Shown: positions 30,705 to 44,024, counted from the first letter of the stretch. The stretch: DNA of 64,000 nt from Panicum virgatum (GCF_016808335.1 NC_053143.1:3629398-3693397), one strand, 5' to 3'. Numbers and translations are program-made. The notes: a model not told the origin generated them from the letters alone.

Positions 30705-33700
30705 TCATGGTTTGGGATGATGATGAGCCAGTAGCGGTGCTTGTGCTGCTTCTTCATCAGAAACAACAAGTTTTCTGCATTTGTCGTCCTTGCTTTCAGG
30801 ATTAAGTGTCCAAGCAAGGCAAAAGGAGATTGCCTGTAAAAATATTTAGCATTCGAGGAAATCTCTCGGTGTTAGTTTCTAGTCACAAAAGGTATTCATT
30901 ATTGACATTTTCTATCACCCTCAGAGGAACAGAAGGACTAACCAAGAAAAAACCAGCCACAATAAAACTGAAACCTGGGCAATCGAAGGGAGCTTCCTCT
31001 GAAATGAAGTAAGCTGGGGGAAAAAAGAGGTGGAGAAAATGATGAGAGAAAAATACAAATTAAATGTGCTTGTTGCAAAAAGAAAATTTAGATTTTTCAA
31101 TCTAATACACGAAAAGCAACTGCTTACAGGTTAGTGGACTCATGAATAGAGGTGCCAACAATATAGCTACAGATTGCACTGTTTCAATAAAACCTTGCGC
31201 TTTTCCCTATGAAATTAGAAACAATGAGACAATGAAATAGATGATTAGGATAAACTTTTCTGGTTTGAATTTGCAAATAAATCCAGGGGAAATCGGGTTT
31301 GTATATGTACCTGATCAGTCGAGAGTACTTCCCCAGAAATGATTGCATATATCTGCAGAATTGCACATTTTCATGTAAGCAAATTTATGATCATCACTAG
31401 AATTTGCTAAAAGATAAAAGATGAAATTGATTTCTAAAAATATTTCAGGCAGTTCCTTCCTTAGAATAAACTTTTAACCACAAAAACTTGAAGGCCGTAA
31501 TGCATAGGTGAATAATATATGTAGGATGAACTTACTGCGGGTCTGGCAAGAACATGGACGACACCCAATGAAGAGCTGAAATATGGAACCTGCAGGATAA
31601 ATGGAGAGTAAATGAAACAAACTTCTGTAACTGCACCTAGTAGTAAGCCCAACAATATGCAGTACTTTTCCTTTGAGTAGCAAATAAGTTGAGAACATAA
31701 GGTAAATTTATTTGATTGCACACATACCCATGAAGCCCATGCAACACCATAAAGAAAGGCCTGGAATTGTTTTGGCAGAAATCAGTAGAGAAAGATATTA
31801 AATTAGTGTATCAAATATATTAGTAAAAGCAGAGTAAAAATTCCAGTTAAATAACTTACTACTTACATAAGCAATGGAGGCGAGTATTGAAATACATAAG
31901 ACGCCTTTTTCACCAACTATGTGGCTAAGAAAGGGGAGGACCAAAATCTGTAGTTTGAAAACATTACCACGAAGTCCAATTAATTAACCAGACTATGCCA
32001 CGTGACATATTTATTCCACTTGAATTGATAAAAATAAAAGCTTGAAGGAACACCTGAGAAAAGATCGAACCAACGCCTACCACCATTAGAATTTCTGAGA
32101 ACTGATTCTTGTCAAAGCCAAATACTGACTTTAGGTAATACTGAAAAAGAAAAGGTAATTTAGGTGCCATATATTTTTTAAAACTATATCATAAAATCCA
32201 ATAAGTGAGGAAAAATTACCATTAGGACGTCGCTAATGGCAATCATGCCCAATTTATAGAAGAAAGCAACATATGAGATCCGCCTAAGTGTTTCACTATA
32301 AACACAAGAAGAACAGAAAGTAACAAAAAATGGCATTAGTAGTTCTCATGAAATCAGTGTTGAGTAGTCTATCCATTTATACATTCTTCCTTTTAGATCG
32401 GAAAAAAATCTACGTAATCCCTCCAACTATTCATGGTGGACTACTTCACCCCCCCCCCCACCCCCAAACTATAAAACCAGATATTCTACGTCCTGAACTT
32501 TCCAAAACCGGTCAAATAACCCCCTAGAGTGGTTTTGGATGGTGGTTTGCTACAGTGGCATGGTTTTGTCTTTTTATTTATTTATTTCCGCTGAATCTTT
32601 AAAAAATCATAGTAAATCGCAGAAAAATCATAAAATAGAAAATCTAATTTTGTTGGACTCCACATGAGTAGATATACGTAGTGAAGATATAATATGGTAT
32701 GATTTAGTACAAAATTTTTGCTATAGCTTTAGATCTATACTTTTCTATAATTAATTAAAACAATCCATAGATGCATCTTCTATTGTCCAATTGTGGTGAA
32801 ATTTTTAGGGTTGGCAAATTATTATATTCTTGAACTGTAGTAAAAATTTCATACTCATTGGATCATATATAACTTAGCAATAGATAAAGCATAGATTTAA
32901 CAAGCATAAATATGAATAAATCAATAACTAAGTTATACGTTATCAAATGAGTACGAAATTTTTCTAGAGTTCAAGCATATGATGATTTGCCAACCATAAA
33001 AATTTCACCATAATTGGACCATGAAAGCTGCAACTATGAATTGTTTCAATCAATATAGAAAATTATAGATCTAAAGCTATAGCAAAAACTTCATACTAAA
33101 GCATACCATATTATATCTACTCATGTGGAGTCCAACAAAATTATATTTTATATTTTATGATTTTTTTGTGATTTACTATAATTTTACTAAAATTCAACAA
33201 AAATAAATAAAAAAAGAAAAAGACAAAACCGTGCCACTGTAGAAAAACTACCATCAAAAACCACCTAGGGCCTGGGGTTTATTTTGACAAAACTGTGCCA
33301 CTGTAGAATATCCAGTTTTATATTTTCGGGGGTGAAGTAATCCACCATGAATAGTTGGGGGTTATGTAGACTTTTTCCTAAATTAACAATACCCCTCTTG
33401 TATGTTATAGTGACCATGAAACATGGAATAGGTTCCATGTTTTAAAGTGCATTCCCATTAATTCCTCCTTTTGCAGGTCTATTATTATATAGAAAAGTAA
33501 AAAAAAATGGAATGAACTTCAAGCTAGACTCATTTCTTCACTTTAATGATTAGTAAGATTATTCAATAATCTCCACATAAGAATGGTTTATTTTAAAGTC
33601 CAATCTATGCATGGCTGATTGCGTGACTCATATAGAGGCTGTAATAAAAACATTCTTTTAAAAAAGAGCGATACAGACTCTTACTGATTGACTAGTCAAT

Positions 33701-35837
33701 TCTCATTGTATCATCAAGATGCCAAAAGGCAGTAATCTAACTCCCTTCTTAGGCAATCTATCTGTTGTCATGTTTTTTTCCTTTAATCCTTCGTGAACAA
33801 AATTTGAGTTCTGGTAAGAGAAGTGTTAACATTGATGCTTCATAAATCATTTGACACTTCGTGGATTATCATCTTTTTTGTCCTTACTATACTAATTTTC
33901 TTTAGGGAAAGAGCATTGATGGGTCACTGTCAAATCTTAGTAAATAAGGACGAAACAACAATGAATATATTTACTAAAGAACGACGCTATTCAGGTTTGG
34001 TATAAATACAAACACAAATATATCATTCACATTTCTTCCTCATGAACAAGGAAGAAAGAAACCCGAAATATATTTTACGTGAATTTCATGAATACATGAA
34101 TCCCTTGCCTATTTAAAAATGAACCAATAACGTGTTTGTGTTCTGTATATTCAAGGGTTACCTGTTTTTGACAATGCTAATATTCTCCTTGATAGATTCC
34201 CACCGTTGTTTTGGTAGTTCGGCAAGCAAAGATGTAATCGAGGAATGCTGAGATGGTGTAGAGGGAAGTCTTTGAACTGTCTCAACCAAATATATTTTCA
34301 TGTAGAGGACAGAACAGATCAACAAGACAATTGAGACCTAATAAACAAAATTAAAGCACTTGTAAGACTGAAACTTTGCAGGTGAAAGTAAATAATTAAA
34401 ATGGTTATGCAGCTACAAGTAGCCATAATTGCCGATACCTGAAAAATCCACCTCTCAGGCAGAAACCTTGAAAACACACTGCCCAAAGTGTGTGAGGCAG
34501 TGAAAATTCCAGTCATGAAACCAAATGCAGCTGCCCTCCTTGATGGTTCTACTGCATCTGCCTAATTTAGCAGAATTTTATTAACTGTTGAGACACTATC
34601 TGCTATTCACAAACCAGAAAAAAAATGCTCCCATAACCCTCTATTTGATTACATAAATATTTTCAAAATACTTAAACTCTTAACGCACTTGAAGAATCCT
34701 ATACATAATATTTCCAAACAAGAACATGGTAAGTTAGCGAAAGGGCCTCTTCTAGTGGTTAGATCACCTATAAGTAGCTCCAACAAGCCTAGTAGTTTCG
34801 ACTCCTCACGAGGGCGAATTACAAACGGGCTTAGTTTAAATAAAAACTTATATAAAAAAACAGATAGGGGCCTTCCCTACTGACTTCGGTCAAAAGAGCA
34901 TGGTACCTTCCCTACTTATATTACAACATATGCAAGCATTAAATTACTAGGCCCATGTTTGTGATGAAAGATACACTTACTGGCAACAGCAGGAAAGGTA
35001 AAAATTCGTTGCAAAACTTGATGGATAAAAGCATAGTACAACTCCAAATATTGCATTATAACTCAATGAATGCTATGCGTAGTTTATCTACAAATATAAC
35101 GAACTGGAATCATTGTTCTCACCGTGTATGCAATAGAGAGGCAGAATATGGTTCCTTGGCCAATCATGAATGAGAGGGTACGCAGAACAAGGTAGACATA
35201 CACAGCAGTCCTTGAATTATTCCATGCAAGCACAGCTGCAAGCATGAGCAACAATTAGTATCCAGTGCAAATTGTACTGCAGAATGTCCATTGACTTATT
35301 ATAGTCTACTATTTTACTATTAGCTGATCATCAGAAGAGATGGGGCCGTGTTACCAAAAGGGATGATGGAAGTGGAGGCAGTTAGAAGGAGGAGAGGCTT
35401 CCGACCATATTCATCAGCTAGCTGCCCCGTCAGAGTGAGTCCTATCGTCCTGAAAATCCCTCCTGCCTGCAGTCAAGCACAGTTGATGGGAAAACATGCA
35501 AGCACCTGAATAATCCCTGCTGAACACTGTGGTTGTCCTAGCAGAACTTCAAACGGAGTGCAAAGACGCCATGAGGAGGGTATCTTCAAGCAGCTAGCTA
35601 CTGCAGGAGATAGATGATGCATAGCTGAGAATGGCAGCATACCGAAGATTGGATGCCGGTGAGGTAGATGGCCTCCGGGCATGACCCTTCGTCGGCGTGG
35701 CAGAGCGCGGCGGTGACCTTGTCGACGAGCGCCGGCACAGTCATCTCCTCGGCGACCCCGTAGAGCACCAGCCCGACCATCAAGTGCAGCACCGGCCTCA
35801 TCATGGCGCTCATCGCATTGACTTCTAAGACTCCCAT
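30705..35837 (-). CDS. MFS transporter, tetracycline-resistance/HIAT-like, 14 exons (MFS gene 1)
   Basis: Minus-strand exons: 35837-35643, 35466-35355, 35235-35123, 34561-34439, 34337-34162, 32295-32220, 32140-32054, 31947-31867, 31760-31728, 31589-31536, 31352-31311, 31206-31128, 31013-30943, 30833-30705. All borders are GT/AG and the sum is 1371 bp, 456 residues plus TGA, with phases agreeing throughout. The protein is a major-facilitator membrane transporter. Motif A appears as [11 protein letters not shown] at residues 79-89, followed by hydrophobic spans in most exons. Later signatures are [11 protein letters not shown] and G-K-A-Q-G-F-I. The acidic, His-rich C-terminus ends H-H-H-P-K-P. 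It is closest to plant hippocampus-abundant-transcript-like proteins, whose substrate is uncertain. No lesion was seen. Intron 5 (1.87 kb) holds a foldback element. Confidence 0.88.
32400..33378. mobile_element. Foldback element in intron 5 of MFS gene 1, about 980 bp
   Basis: The two halves are inverted copies. Left GGACTCCACATGAGTAG (about 32655) faces right CTACTCATGTGGAGTCC (about 33118), and left CAACTATTCATGGTGGA faces right TCCACCATGAATAGTTG. The ends are GGAAAAAAATCTACG and CTTTTTCC. It is related in sequence to the element at 57096-58020. No clear target duplication was found. Confidence 0.75.
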
Positions 35838-37070
35838 TCCCGACTGGACTCAGCTCGGTTCTTGGTTCCTAGTTACAGGGCGTTTGGCAATTGACCAATT
35901 GCGAGAACTTCGTGTGTGTATATATATCAAGCAGCTAGCCCCTTCACTTGTTGAAAAGGACAAAAAGAAATAGCACCCAGGCTGGAGAAGGTGAGGTCAG
36001 CTATAAAAAAAATTAGCTATTATTTTTTTAGTGAAATGACACGCCAGAAAGAAAAAAGAGTGCTGCCGCACTGGCACTTTTTGTTGCCACGTTGTCACGT
36101 TTTGGTCAATATTTTGCGATACAAAGTTCCTGTCGTTACAAATGCATTCAATCAAATTTTCTTATACGAGTATTAGAGTATACTTTTTGTATTCTATAAG
36201 TAAAGTATCCATAGAGTACGTAATCTTTGGTCAAATTAAGACATATTCTAGGTATTTTTAGATACTTCCTATATCTTAACCACCATAAGATTCTGTCAAA
36301 TGGACGCCTGAATTTGTTACTTCTAGTTTACAGCAGTAGCTACTGTTACACATGTTGGCGAAACTGATGTTACTACTACCATGGGTGGATGCCTGCTTGG
36401 ACTCTGAATAATCTTGTTCAAGCAGCAGCCTAGCTAGCTCGATCCCCCGGCAAACAAAAACAATGGCAGGACATGATCGAGTTTGTGTCCTGATGATGAT
36501 CCCCGAACCAAACAGAAACACTTTGGGACCTGCCGATCGATACGAGCTCGGCGTCGTCCAAAGCAACTTGCGATCAGCCGGCGTGTGCCGGGAACGGGGC
36601 GGCGCGCGCCCGCGCGCGGCGCGGTGGCCGCGCGCGCGTGGCCGGCGCGCGCCTCACCTGCCGCGGACGGGACGAGCGGCCTCCGCTGCCTGGGCTCTAC
36701 ACGACACGCGCGTGCGACGAGGAAGCTGTTGATCGATCTCTTCCTGTGGAAAAAGGCAATCCAGCCTGACCTGTTCATGCAGCAGCGTCGCCGCCTTCTA
36801 TCATCACCCGGTTGAATAATTTGATCGGGTAGGTTAACCGTCGTCATTGCGTCTGGGCCCTTTGTTCCATCATCTTTGAGCTGACAGCGACCTTAATTTT
36901 TCCTAGCTGTACTAGTAGTAGCACTTAGCACGCCTGAATTGCTTGTGAGCAGCAAAGAAACCATCGGTTGTGTCTTGAAACAAAGAAACTCCCTCGTGAA
37001 AATATATATAATAATATTAGCACTTAATATAATCAAGTCCAATGAATGTTGTAAACCATTTTGTACATGG
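35838..37070. other. Upstream region of MFS gene 1 and spacer
   Basis: It contains the putative TATA box and a very CG-dense tract at about 36590-36665 (GGCGCGCGCCCGCGCGCGGC). The open frames across that tract on both strands have no domain and are composition effects. No other gene is supported. Confidence 0.5.
35919..35928 (-). promoter_or_regulatory. Putative TATA box of MFS gene 1
   Basis: On the minus strand GATATATATACAC lies about 85 bp upstream of the ATG at 35837, a plausible core-promoter position for a short 5' leader. Confidence 0.45.
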
Positions 37071-37140
37071 ATATTCCCTCTATTTTTAATTATATATCGT
37101 ATTAGGTTTGTTTCAAGTCAAATTTTGACTAAACTTATGA
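36958..37140. repeat. Direct repeat, left copy, with a Stowaway 5' half
   Basis: ACTCCCTCGTGAAAATAT...CAATCAAGTCCAATGAATGTTGTAA through CCCTCTATTTTTAATTATAT is repeated in order at 37500-37650. The right copy runs into a complete Stowaway. The left copy is cut off near 37140 by unrelated sequence. Confidence 0.65.
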
Positions 37141-37501
37141 AAATAGTGGTCATTTCCAAAGGCGGGTGCTGGCATCACCCGTCCCTAAAAATGATTTTTA
37201 GGAGTAGGCGATGGTGTGATCCGCCCTTACAATTGGTCTCACCTAAAAAATTTATAACTTTTTCATATGATCTTGGATGAATACAAACTTTATATCCAGA
37301 TTGTAAAGTTTGACGAGTTCTAAAATTTAAGGCATTTAATAGTGGTCATTTCCGGGGCGGGTGGTGGCGTCACCCGCCCCTAAAAATGGTGGTCATTTCC
37401 AAGAATGGGTGACGCCTTGTAGGAGCGGGTTACCTTTTAACTCGCCTCTGAAAAAGAAATGGGACGTTCCTACAATCATTGTTATCATTGTTGTAGTAGT
37501 G
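37140..37501. mobile_element. CACTA-like terminal fragment
   Basis: Two related subunits (TAGTGGTCATTTCC followed by GGCGGGTG and inverted CACCCG words, at about 37144 and 37340) precede the end TTGTTGTAGTAGTG (37488-37501), the usual inverted CACTACTACAA terminus of CACTA elements. The opposite CACTA terminus was not found. Confidence 0.45.
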
Positions 37502-37583
37502 AAATAAACTCCCTTGTAAGAATATAATAATGGTGGCCATACAATCAAGTCCAATGAATGTTGTAACTGTACGAATATAGGTA

Positions 37584-37808
37584 CTCCATCTATTTTTTAC
37601 ATGTTGTATTAGGTTTGGCCTAAGTCAAATTTGGCAAACGTTGACCAAACGTACAGAAAAAAATAATATTTATAATACCAAATATGTTTTATTGAGTCCA
37701 CCATGAAGTATATGTTGCATAGTATAGTTGTTGCAATATTTTTTTATAGGTTTGATCAATTTGACTTAGGAAAAATATAATACGATATGTAAATAAAAAT
37801 AGGGAGAG
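37584..37808. mobile_element. Stowaway-like MITE, 225 bp
   Basis: CTCCATCTATTTTTTACAT at the left and the inverse of CTCTCCCTATTTTTATTTAC at the right are flanked by TA at 37582-37583 and 37809-37810. Confidence 0.75.
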
Positions 37809-37902
37809 TATTCAATAAGCCGTTTGCCAATGGACCACTGCCGAGCAATTTAATTATAGCAATGAGAAAACAAGTAGCAACAGGAAATGGTGAGCCTAGG
37901 TG

Positions 37903-38287
37903 AGCTACGACAAGGATGTGTCAGCTTTTAATAGACAGAAAATCGGGTCCCTGCCACTTCTGTGGCTCTGCTGAGGATGTTACTCATCTCTTCTTGCAAT
38001 CCCCAACCAACAAAAGCGCTCAACTACAGTCACCTGCTTCTGATAGAATTTGTGGAAATGAAAGGAACTCCAAAGTCTTCCACCAAGTGGATGAATCGGA
38101 TGCGGACATAGGCGCTGCTCCTCTTATCTTTCCCTTTGGGCTAGCAGAGGAACTTCTGCTCCGGGTAAAATTTTTATTGAGAATCGGAGCTCTTTCCTTC
38201 TTCTTCTTATGTAACTCTTTTTGCACCCTGATCTTTGCTGTTTTTCGGGTTTCACCCCTCTTCCTACCCCCTATGGCTCTGTTGATA
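37903..38287 (+). pseudogene. LINE reverse-transcriptase zinc-binding remnant
   Basis: The plus-strand frame reads G-P-C-H-F-C-G-S-A-E-D-V-T-H-L-F, the zf-RVT domain found at the C-terminus of plant L1-type LINE polymerases, and later N-E-R-N-S-K-V-F, a decayed W-K-E-R-N-x-R-V-F motif. The rest of the polymerase is absent. It abuts a small MITE on its right. Confidence 0.65.
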
Positions 38288-38289
38288 TA

Positions 38290-38400
38290 GGGGATGTTTG
38301 GATTGTAGCCACACCGCCACTACAGTGGTTATACTAGTGTGGCGGTCACAATCCCCACAACTGTGGCGTGGTGGACTGCGGCCACAGTCCAAACACCCCC
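38290..38400. mobile_element. Small TIR MITE, 111 bp
   Basis: GGGGATGTTTGGATTGTAGCC is inverted as GGCCACAGTCCAAACACCCC, with ATA on both outer sides (38287-38289 and 38401-38403). Almost the whole element folds back. Confidence 0.75.
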
Positions 38401-38575
38401 ATAATCCTTCTGTAAATGTTTCCTCTTGCTTAATATGTTCAGGCTGGCCACAATGGATCCGCGTAATTCGCGTCAATAAAATAATACAAAGAAATGGCAT
38501 GGCGTGGCATGGCATAAAAACAAGGTGCTGTCACTTTTCATGCAGCCATGTAAGCTGTTGCGTGCAAGCAACACT

Positions 38576-38907
38576 GGCCCGTTTGGTTTGCACTGTGCTA
38601 GTGAATAGTGACATTTTGACCACTAATTACAGTATCAAACAAAGTCAGTTTACAAAACTAATTTCAGAACCCCGCGCTAGGAACCCTGAAGAATCTAACG
38701 AGACCTTTGACCGTGCAATTAGAGAATAGTTAATGTAGCATCACTGTAGTCAATTATCTATTAATTACTGTCATTAGATTCGTCGCGAAAAGTTACACCC
38801 ATCCCTGAAAAAATTTTGCAAATTGATTTCATTTACTGTTTCATGCATAGAAAATTCTCCCGTAGCATAGTGTAGTGAGCATAGTGTAGCGTGAACCAAA
38901 CGGGGCC
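38576..38907. mobile_element. TIR MITE, about 332 bp
   Basis: The left end GGCCCGTTTGGTTTGCAC is inverted as GTGAACCAAACGGGGCC at the right. A CTG-like 3-bp match occurs at the edges but is not certain. The GTTTGGTTCAC type is common in grass genomes. Confidence 0.7.
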
Positions 38908-39885
38908 CTGCGGATGACCTTTTGCTTGTTTTGGCCCAGGCAGCAGGAATTAGCAATATCTAATCAAGGCTTGGCACTTTTGAATAATCCTACTGAAGAT
39001 ATCCTGCTCCTAATAACTCATGGTAACAATGCTATATGGTTCTCTCACTGTTAGGCCTACTCACTGTAAAGTACTGAAGAGAAAACCCACAGAGTATAGG
39101 ATATTAGGATAACATCACATTTTTGGTACTACAGCAATCAAAACAAACAAAAGCTTTCAAAAAAAAACGAACACAATCACTACGTAAAAGAGCCAGAGGT
39201 GCAAGTAAATAAGACTTTCAGGCATACTTTTTGTGTGCAGTTTTGCTGTTAGCTGGTGTAGTTGCAAGGCTCAGAGAGATGATTATTTTGTTCTCGAGTA
39301 TTTCTTAATTAGTACTCTCACTCAATCAGAGATAAGCCGTTACTTCCCTTTGACATGATCATTTTACCAACTGACGCTCAGATACTTATCGGCTCAGTGC
39401 GAATTGCAAATAGTTACCCCTTCTGTTAAGGGTCATAGTGGTCATGCTAACAGCAATACTCTGAACAATGTTAGCTATCACCTGTGTTGTATGAGTTTGC
39501 GTGCATACATCTCATGCAATTGTGCTGCATGGCTTTCATAATATGTTGGTTGTGATTTCAAACTTCAAGGCCTATAACATTTACCACTCCCTCTATTTTT
39601 AATATATGATGTTTAGGACAAGCTAATTATTTTTAGCTTGCCCTAAACAGCATAAGACTCATATATTTAAAAATGGAGGGAGTAATACTAAATATGTTAT
39701 AATAATTGATGATCAACAAACTATGTGAATTGGAATATCCGATCATGTTCCTCTGCTTGTGAACAACCGGTGGTTGTTGATGCACTCCACTAAGCTTTTC
39801 AGCAAAACCTCGTTGCCAACTGTGGTAACAATTCATCTGCGACTTCGAGATCGCTCTCGTCTCATTGACGATTCTCAGCTGGCTT
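38908..39885. other. 3' flank of MFS gene 2
   Basis: Apart from the small Stowaway at 39586-39683 nothing is recognised. Confidence 0.5.
39586..39683. mobile_element. Short Stowaway MITE, about 98 bp
   Basis: CACTCCCTCTATTTTTAAT is inverted as TTTAAAAATGGAGGGAGTA, with an inner inverted GTTTAGGACAAGCTAA / TTAGCTTGCCCTAAAC pair. It is a near-perfect hairpin. The left TA has mutated to CA. Confidence 0.75.
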
Positions 39886-42200
39886 TTAAGCCAATAAAGG
39901 GGCTTGCAATGCTTCCTCACTAGGCTCATCTGAAACTGCAACTTCTGTGCATTTGTCCGTGCCTTTCCAATTCAGTGTACAAGCAAAGCATAAGGAGGCC
40001 ACCTGCAAAAATATTCAGCATTGGAATAAATACCTAACTTTATGTTCTGTTTGTATATATATAGTGGTATCCTTTATTGGTAGATATGTATCATAGTGCG
40101 ATAACAAAAGCCAAAAGGGACTAACCAAGATAACACTAGCCACGAGGAAACTGAAACCTTTGCAATTAAAGGGAGCATCCTCTGAAATGAAGTAAGCCGA
40201 AACAGAAGTGAAGGACAGAATGAGCTCAAAATAAAGAATACAGTGTACCGAGCCCAGTAGTCCACAGGCAATATAGAAAATCGGCAGAAGTAATTGCTCA
40301 CAGGTTAGTGGGTTCATAAACAGAGGTGCCAGCATTATAGCAATAGATTGCACAGTCGCAATAAAACCTTGTGCCTTTCCCTGGAAAGTAAGAAAAAAAT
40401 AAATTTATAATGCAGAAGACTATAAAGGTTTCAGGCTAGATACGCAGATATAACCAAGACAGTTGAGATTGAGAGTATGTATACCTGCTCAGTTGAGAGT
40501 ACTTCCCTAGAAATGATTGCATGGATCTGCATATTTTTCATGCAATGCAAGTAAGACTACAATTAATCAAATATCGTTATAACACATGGAAACATAATGG
40601 CCGAGTTTATGTCTGGAAAAATCAAGTAACTGTGTTCCTTTATAGTAGTAGTAATTAGCATCTGTAAAAATTATGTCATGTTGCTTAGAGGATAATATAC
40701 AGGGTTCACCTACAGCTGGTCTGGCCATCACAAAAATGATGCCAAATAAAGAGCTAAAATAAGGAACCTGCAATATAGGTGCAAGGAAAATGCAACAAAA
40801 TATATCATTATAGTACCAACTAGACTCATTGTGATCTGTGCGCGTAATTATTTGCTAAAAATTGTAATTAATTAAAGCAAGTATGTGCTTAATAAATACG
40901 TACCCACCAAGCCCATGCAACACCATAAAGAAAAGCCTGAAAATACATTTCAGAAATCAATATGATAAATTTTGTAAGAATGTAGGTGAGATTAATGAAA
41001 ACTTCTTGCAGAAAGATCTGAGTGAAAAAAAACTCACATAAGCAATGGATGCGAGGATGGAAACACATAAGATTCCTTTTTCACCAATAACGTGGCTAAT
41101 AAGGGGAAGGACCAAAATCTAAGTTTTCAAAACAATGTCACAAACCACAATAATTAATTTCAAACTAACACATGCAGAATATGGATCTTAATTGGAGTGG
41201 TTGAAGATTTTGAAAGTGGCACCTGAGAAAAGATGGAACCAATGTCTACCACCATAAGAATTTCTGAGAATTGATTCTTGTCAAATCCAAATACTGACTT
41301 CAAGTAATACTAGGAAAATCGAGGTATAGAAATTATTACCAATCTTTGACTTGACTTTAATTCCAGCCAAGTAATTTTGAACACCATATCATATAATAGC
41401 AGCGATAGAAGCTATTACCAGTCGGACATCAATAATGCTAGTCATGCCCAATTTATAGAAGAAGTCAACATATGCTATTCGCCGAAGTGATCCACTATAA
41501 CACAAGAATATAAGAAAATTCGTCAAAAATTGCATTAGCAGTCATAGGTGACTTTAAAACTTGTCAGTAGTCATAGTGTCAAAGTTTCTCTGTCAACTCT
41601 CTTCAATCAATAAGGCAATCATCCTAATTTTTTTCTTCAATCCCTTCAAGAATGAAGAAGTTTAACTTTAATCATTACAGCAACCTTTCTAAATGTGTCC
41701 AGGTACTCATATGAAACTGTATACATTCTCAGTTTAATGCTAAAAAAAGATATGTTAGTAAAATACTCATTTTATGTCAGTTCATACATTCCCATTTTGC
41801 TGTTTCAACTAAAGAACATTGCTATTATGTTGCTAGAAGTGCAAATGCAAGCATATCATCCACATTTTTTTCTGCAAAAGAATACTATTTCACATGAATT
41901 TTCAAGAATGTCTGTTCTCATTAACTTATTGATCTGGAGACTATGTACTCCATATATATATAAGCATTACCTATTTTTAAATATATTAATGTTCTCTTTG
42001 ATAGATTCCCAACGTTGTTGTGGTACCCTGATAACCAAAGAGGATAATGATGAATGCTGACTAGGTGAAGATGGAGCTCTTTGAAGTGTATCAACCAGAA
42101 ATATTTTCATGTATATGACCGAACAGATCAACAGAATAACAGACACCTGCGAAACCATGGTCTAGTACTTTTTACTGAAGCTTCAAATGAACAGAAAAAT

Positions 42201-42878
42201 AAAATAACAAACAATCCACAGAAGGTGAAATTCTTTATGTGGTTGGCAGTCAGACAGCGCATCTGGACCTCGGACAGGAGACGCCATCATGGGCTGACGA
42301 GCGATGCAACGTGCCGGCTGTGCGACCAAGAAGAGGAGACGGCTAACCATCTGCTCTGCACCTGCAGCTTTACCCGGCAGGTTTGGCGTACCCTGCTCTC
42401 GGTTCTTGGGATCCAAAACTCGCCGTCTCCTGCCGGCCTCAACTTTTTGGAGTGGTGGCTCCTCCTGCGGCAAGGGCTGTCGAAAGAACATAAAAAGGGG
42501 CTAGACACTGCTGTAATGCTAGTGTCTTGGATGATTTGGAAAGAGCGCAATGCCAGGGTCTTCAATGGCACCCAGCAGAGCTTGAGTCAGCTTGTTCAAG
42601 GAATTCTCGAAGAGGGAAGCAATTGGATTCGAGCTGGTGCAAGCAAGCTTGCGGGGGTAGGTTGGCCTCACTAGTTGAGAACGAGTAGTTTTGTTCCTGG
42701 CTAGGCTGCTTTTTCATGAGCCTCTCGGTTGTATTGTAGTGCCGTATAGTCTTATTCTTGCTTGTTGAGGTGTGCGTGCGCCCCTTATGGCCCGTGTTGT
42801 AAAAAACTCATTTCTTTTCTTCTTAATGCAATGATACGCAGCTCTCCTGCGTATTCTCGAAAAAAAATAACAAACAAT
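42201..42878 (+). mobile_element. 5'-truncated L1-type LINE in intron 4 of MFS gene 2
   Basis: The 15-bp word AAAATAACAAACAAT occurs at 42201-42215 and 42864-42878, bracketing 42216-42863, which ends in an A-run after GTATTCTCG. It is inserted opposite to the MFS gene. The long exact duplication, A-tail and missing 5' end are classic for target-primed insertion of a truncated LINE. Confidence 0.85.
42216..42674 (+). pseudogene. LINE polymerase C-terminal zinc-binding domain
   Basis: The open frame contains K-V-K-F-F-M-W-L-A-V, C-R-L-C-D-Q-E-E-E-T-A-N-H-L-L-C-T-C and V-S-W-M-I-W-K-E-R-N-A-R-V-F, the zf-RVT domain and end of a plant L1-type reverse transcriptase. It stops at 42674 with the 3' UTR following. 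The polymerase catalytic part is missing, so it is not functional. The reading frame itself is unbroken over about 150 codons, suggesting a young insertion. Confidence 0.8.
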
Positions 42879-44024
42879 AATGCTTATTCAACTGCATACA
42901 GTTTTATCTAGTGAGATACCTGGAAAATCCAACTATTGGGTAAAAACCTTGTGAAAACATCCCCCAAAGCATGGGAGGCAGAGACAATTCCTGTTATGAA
43001 GCCAAATGCAGTCGCCCTCTTTGACGAATCAACCACATCTGCCTAAGATAGATTTGTGTTCTCATGCAAGTAGATGACATATTTAAAAAATATTTAATCT
43101 TAGGATAAAAAAGAAAATAGATATTGGACCACGGGATAACTCAGGTTCCACCTAGTGACACACACAGGTATGTCAACAATAATTTCGAAACACAAAATCG
43201 TTGTTTCCCTTGGGAAAATCATACATATGCAGATTCTGATTCAGACTACCATGGGATGATCGGTTGAACAAATTATATGCAACATTTTCCTACAACAGAA
43301 GAAATTGCAATAATTCTACCCGTGTATGCAAGTGAAATGATGAACAATGTTCCTTGGCCAATCAAGAATGAAAAGGTGCGCAGAACAAGGTAGACATACA
43401 CAGCGGTCCTCGAATCATTCCATGCAAACACAGCTGCATGAATAAACAGACAATCAGTATCCAGTGCAAACGGGTTAAATAAACAAATAGACAGAGAGCT
43501 AAGAGAAGCCTTACTGGTAAACATATATTCTAATTCTAGAATGAATGATATGGAGTATACACAAAACACGCTACTGCATTATTAGTATCAGAGCACAGAC
43601 AGCAGAAAATTACCAAAAGGGATTATGGAGGTAGAGGCAGTTAGGAGGAGGATAGGCTTCCGACCATATTCATCAGCTAGCTGGCCCATTAGAGGAAATC
43701 CAATTATCTTGAAAATCGCTCCTACCTGCACTCATGCAAATGACATGATTAACAACATGTTTTCACTCCCTCTCCCTGCGAGACATTGTTTCCATTGGAA
43801 AAAAAAAAACAGAGAGAATAACTAACATGACAAAAATAATTACCACTGTTTTTCAGAAGTTAGACAAGAAACTATTGTGGCATTCCGACAAACATAAAAG
43901 GAAGTATGCACCTACAGCTACTAAAGCAATGCCCGGTTCCTATATCTATCGTACTTTCAGACTTTCAGTACTCACTTGTGAACTGAATTTATTTTGTGGA
44001 ATCCCAGAAAAATAACCTATATCC

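Noticed and set aside
36434..36847. Long open frames on both strands across 36.4-36.85 kb
   Set aside because: They coincide with a CG-dense tract that lacks stop-prone AT codons. No domain, no splice partner and overlapping frames on both strands.
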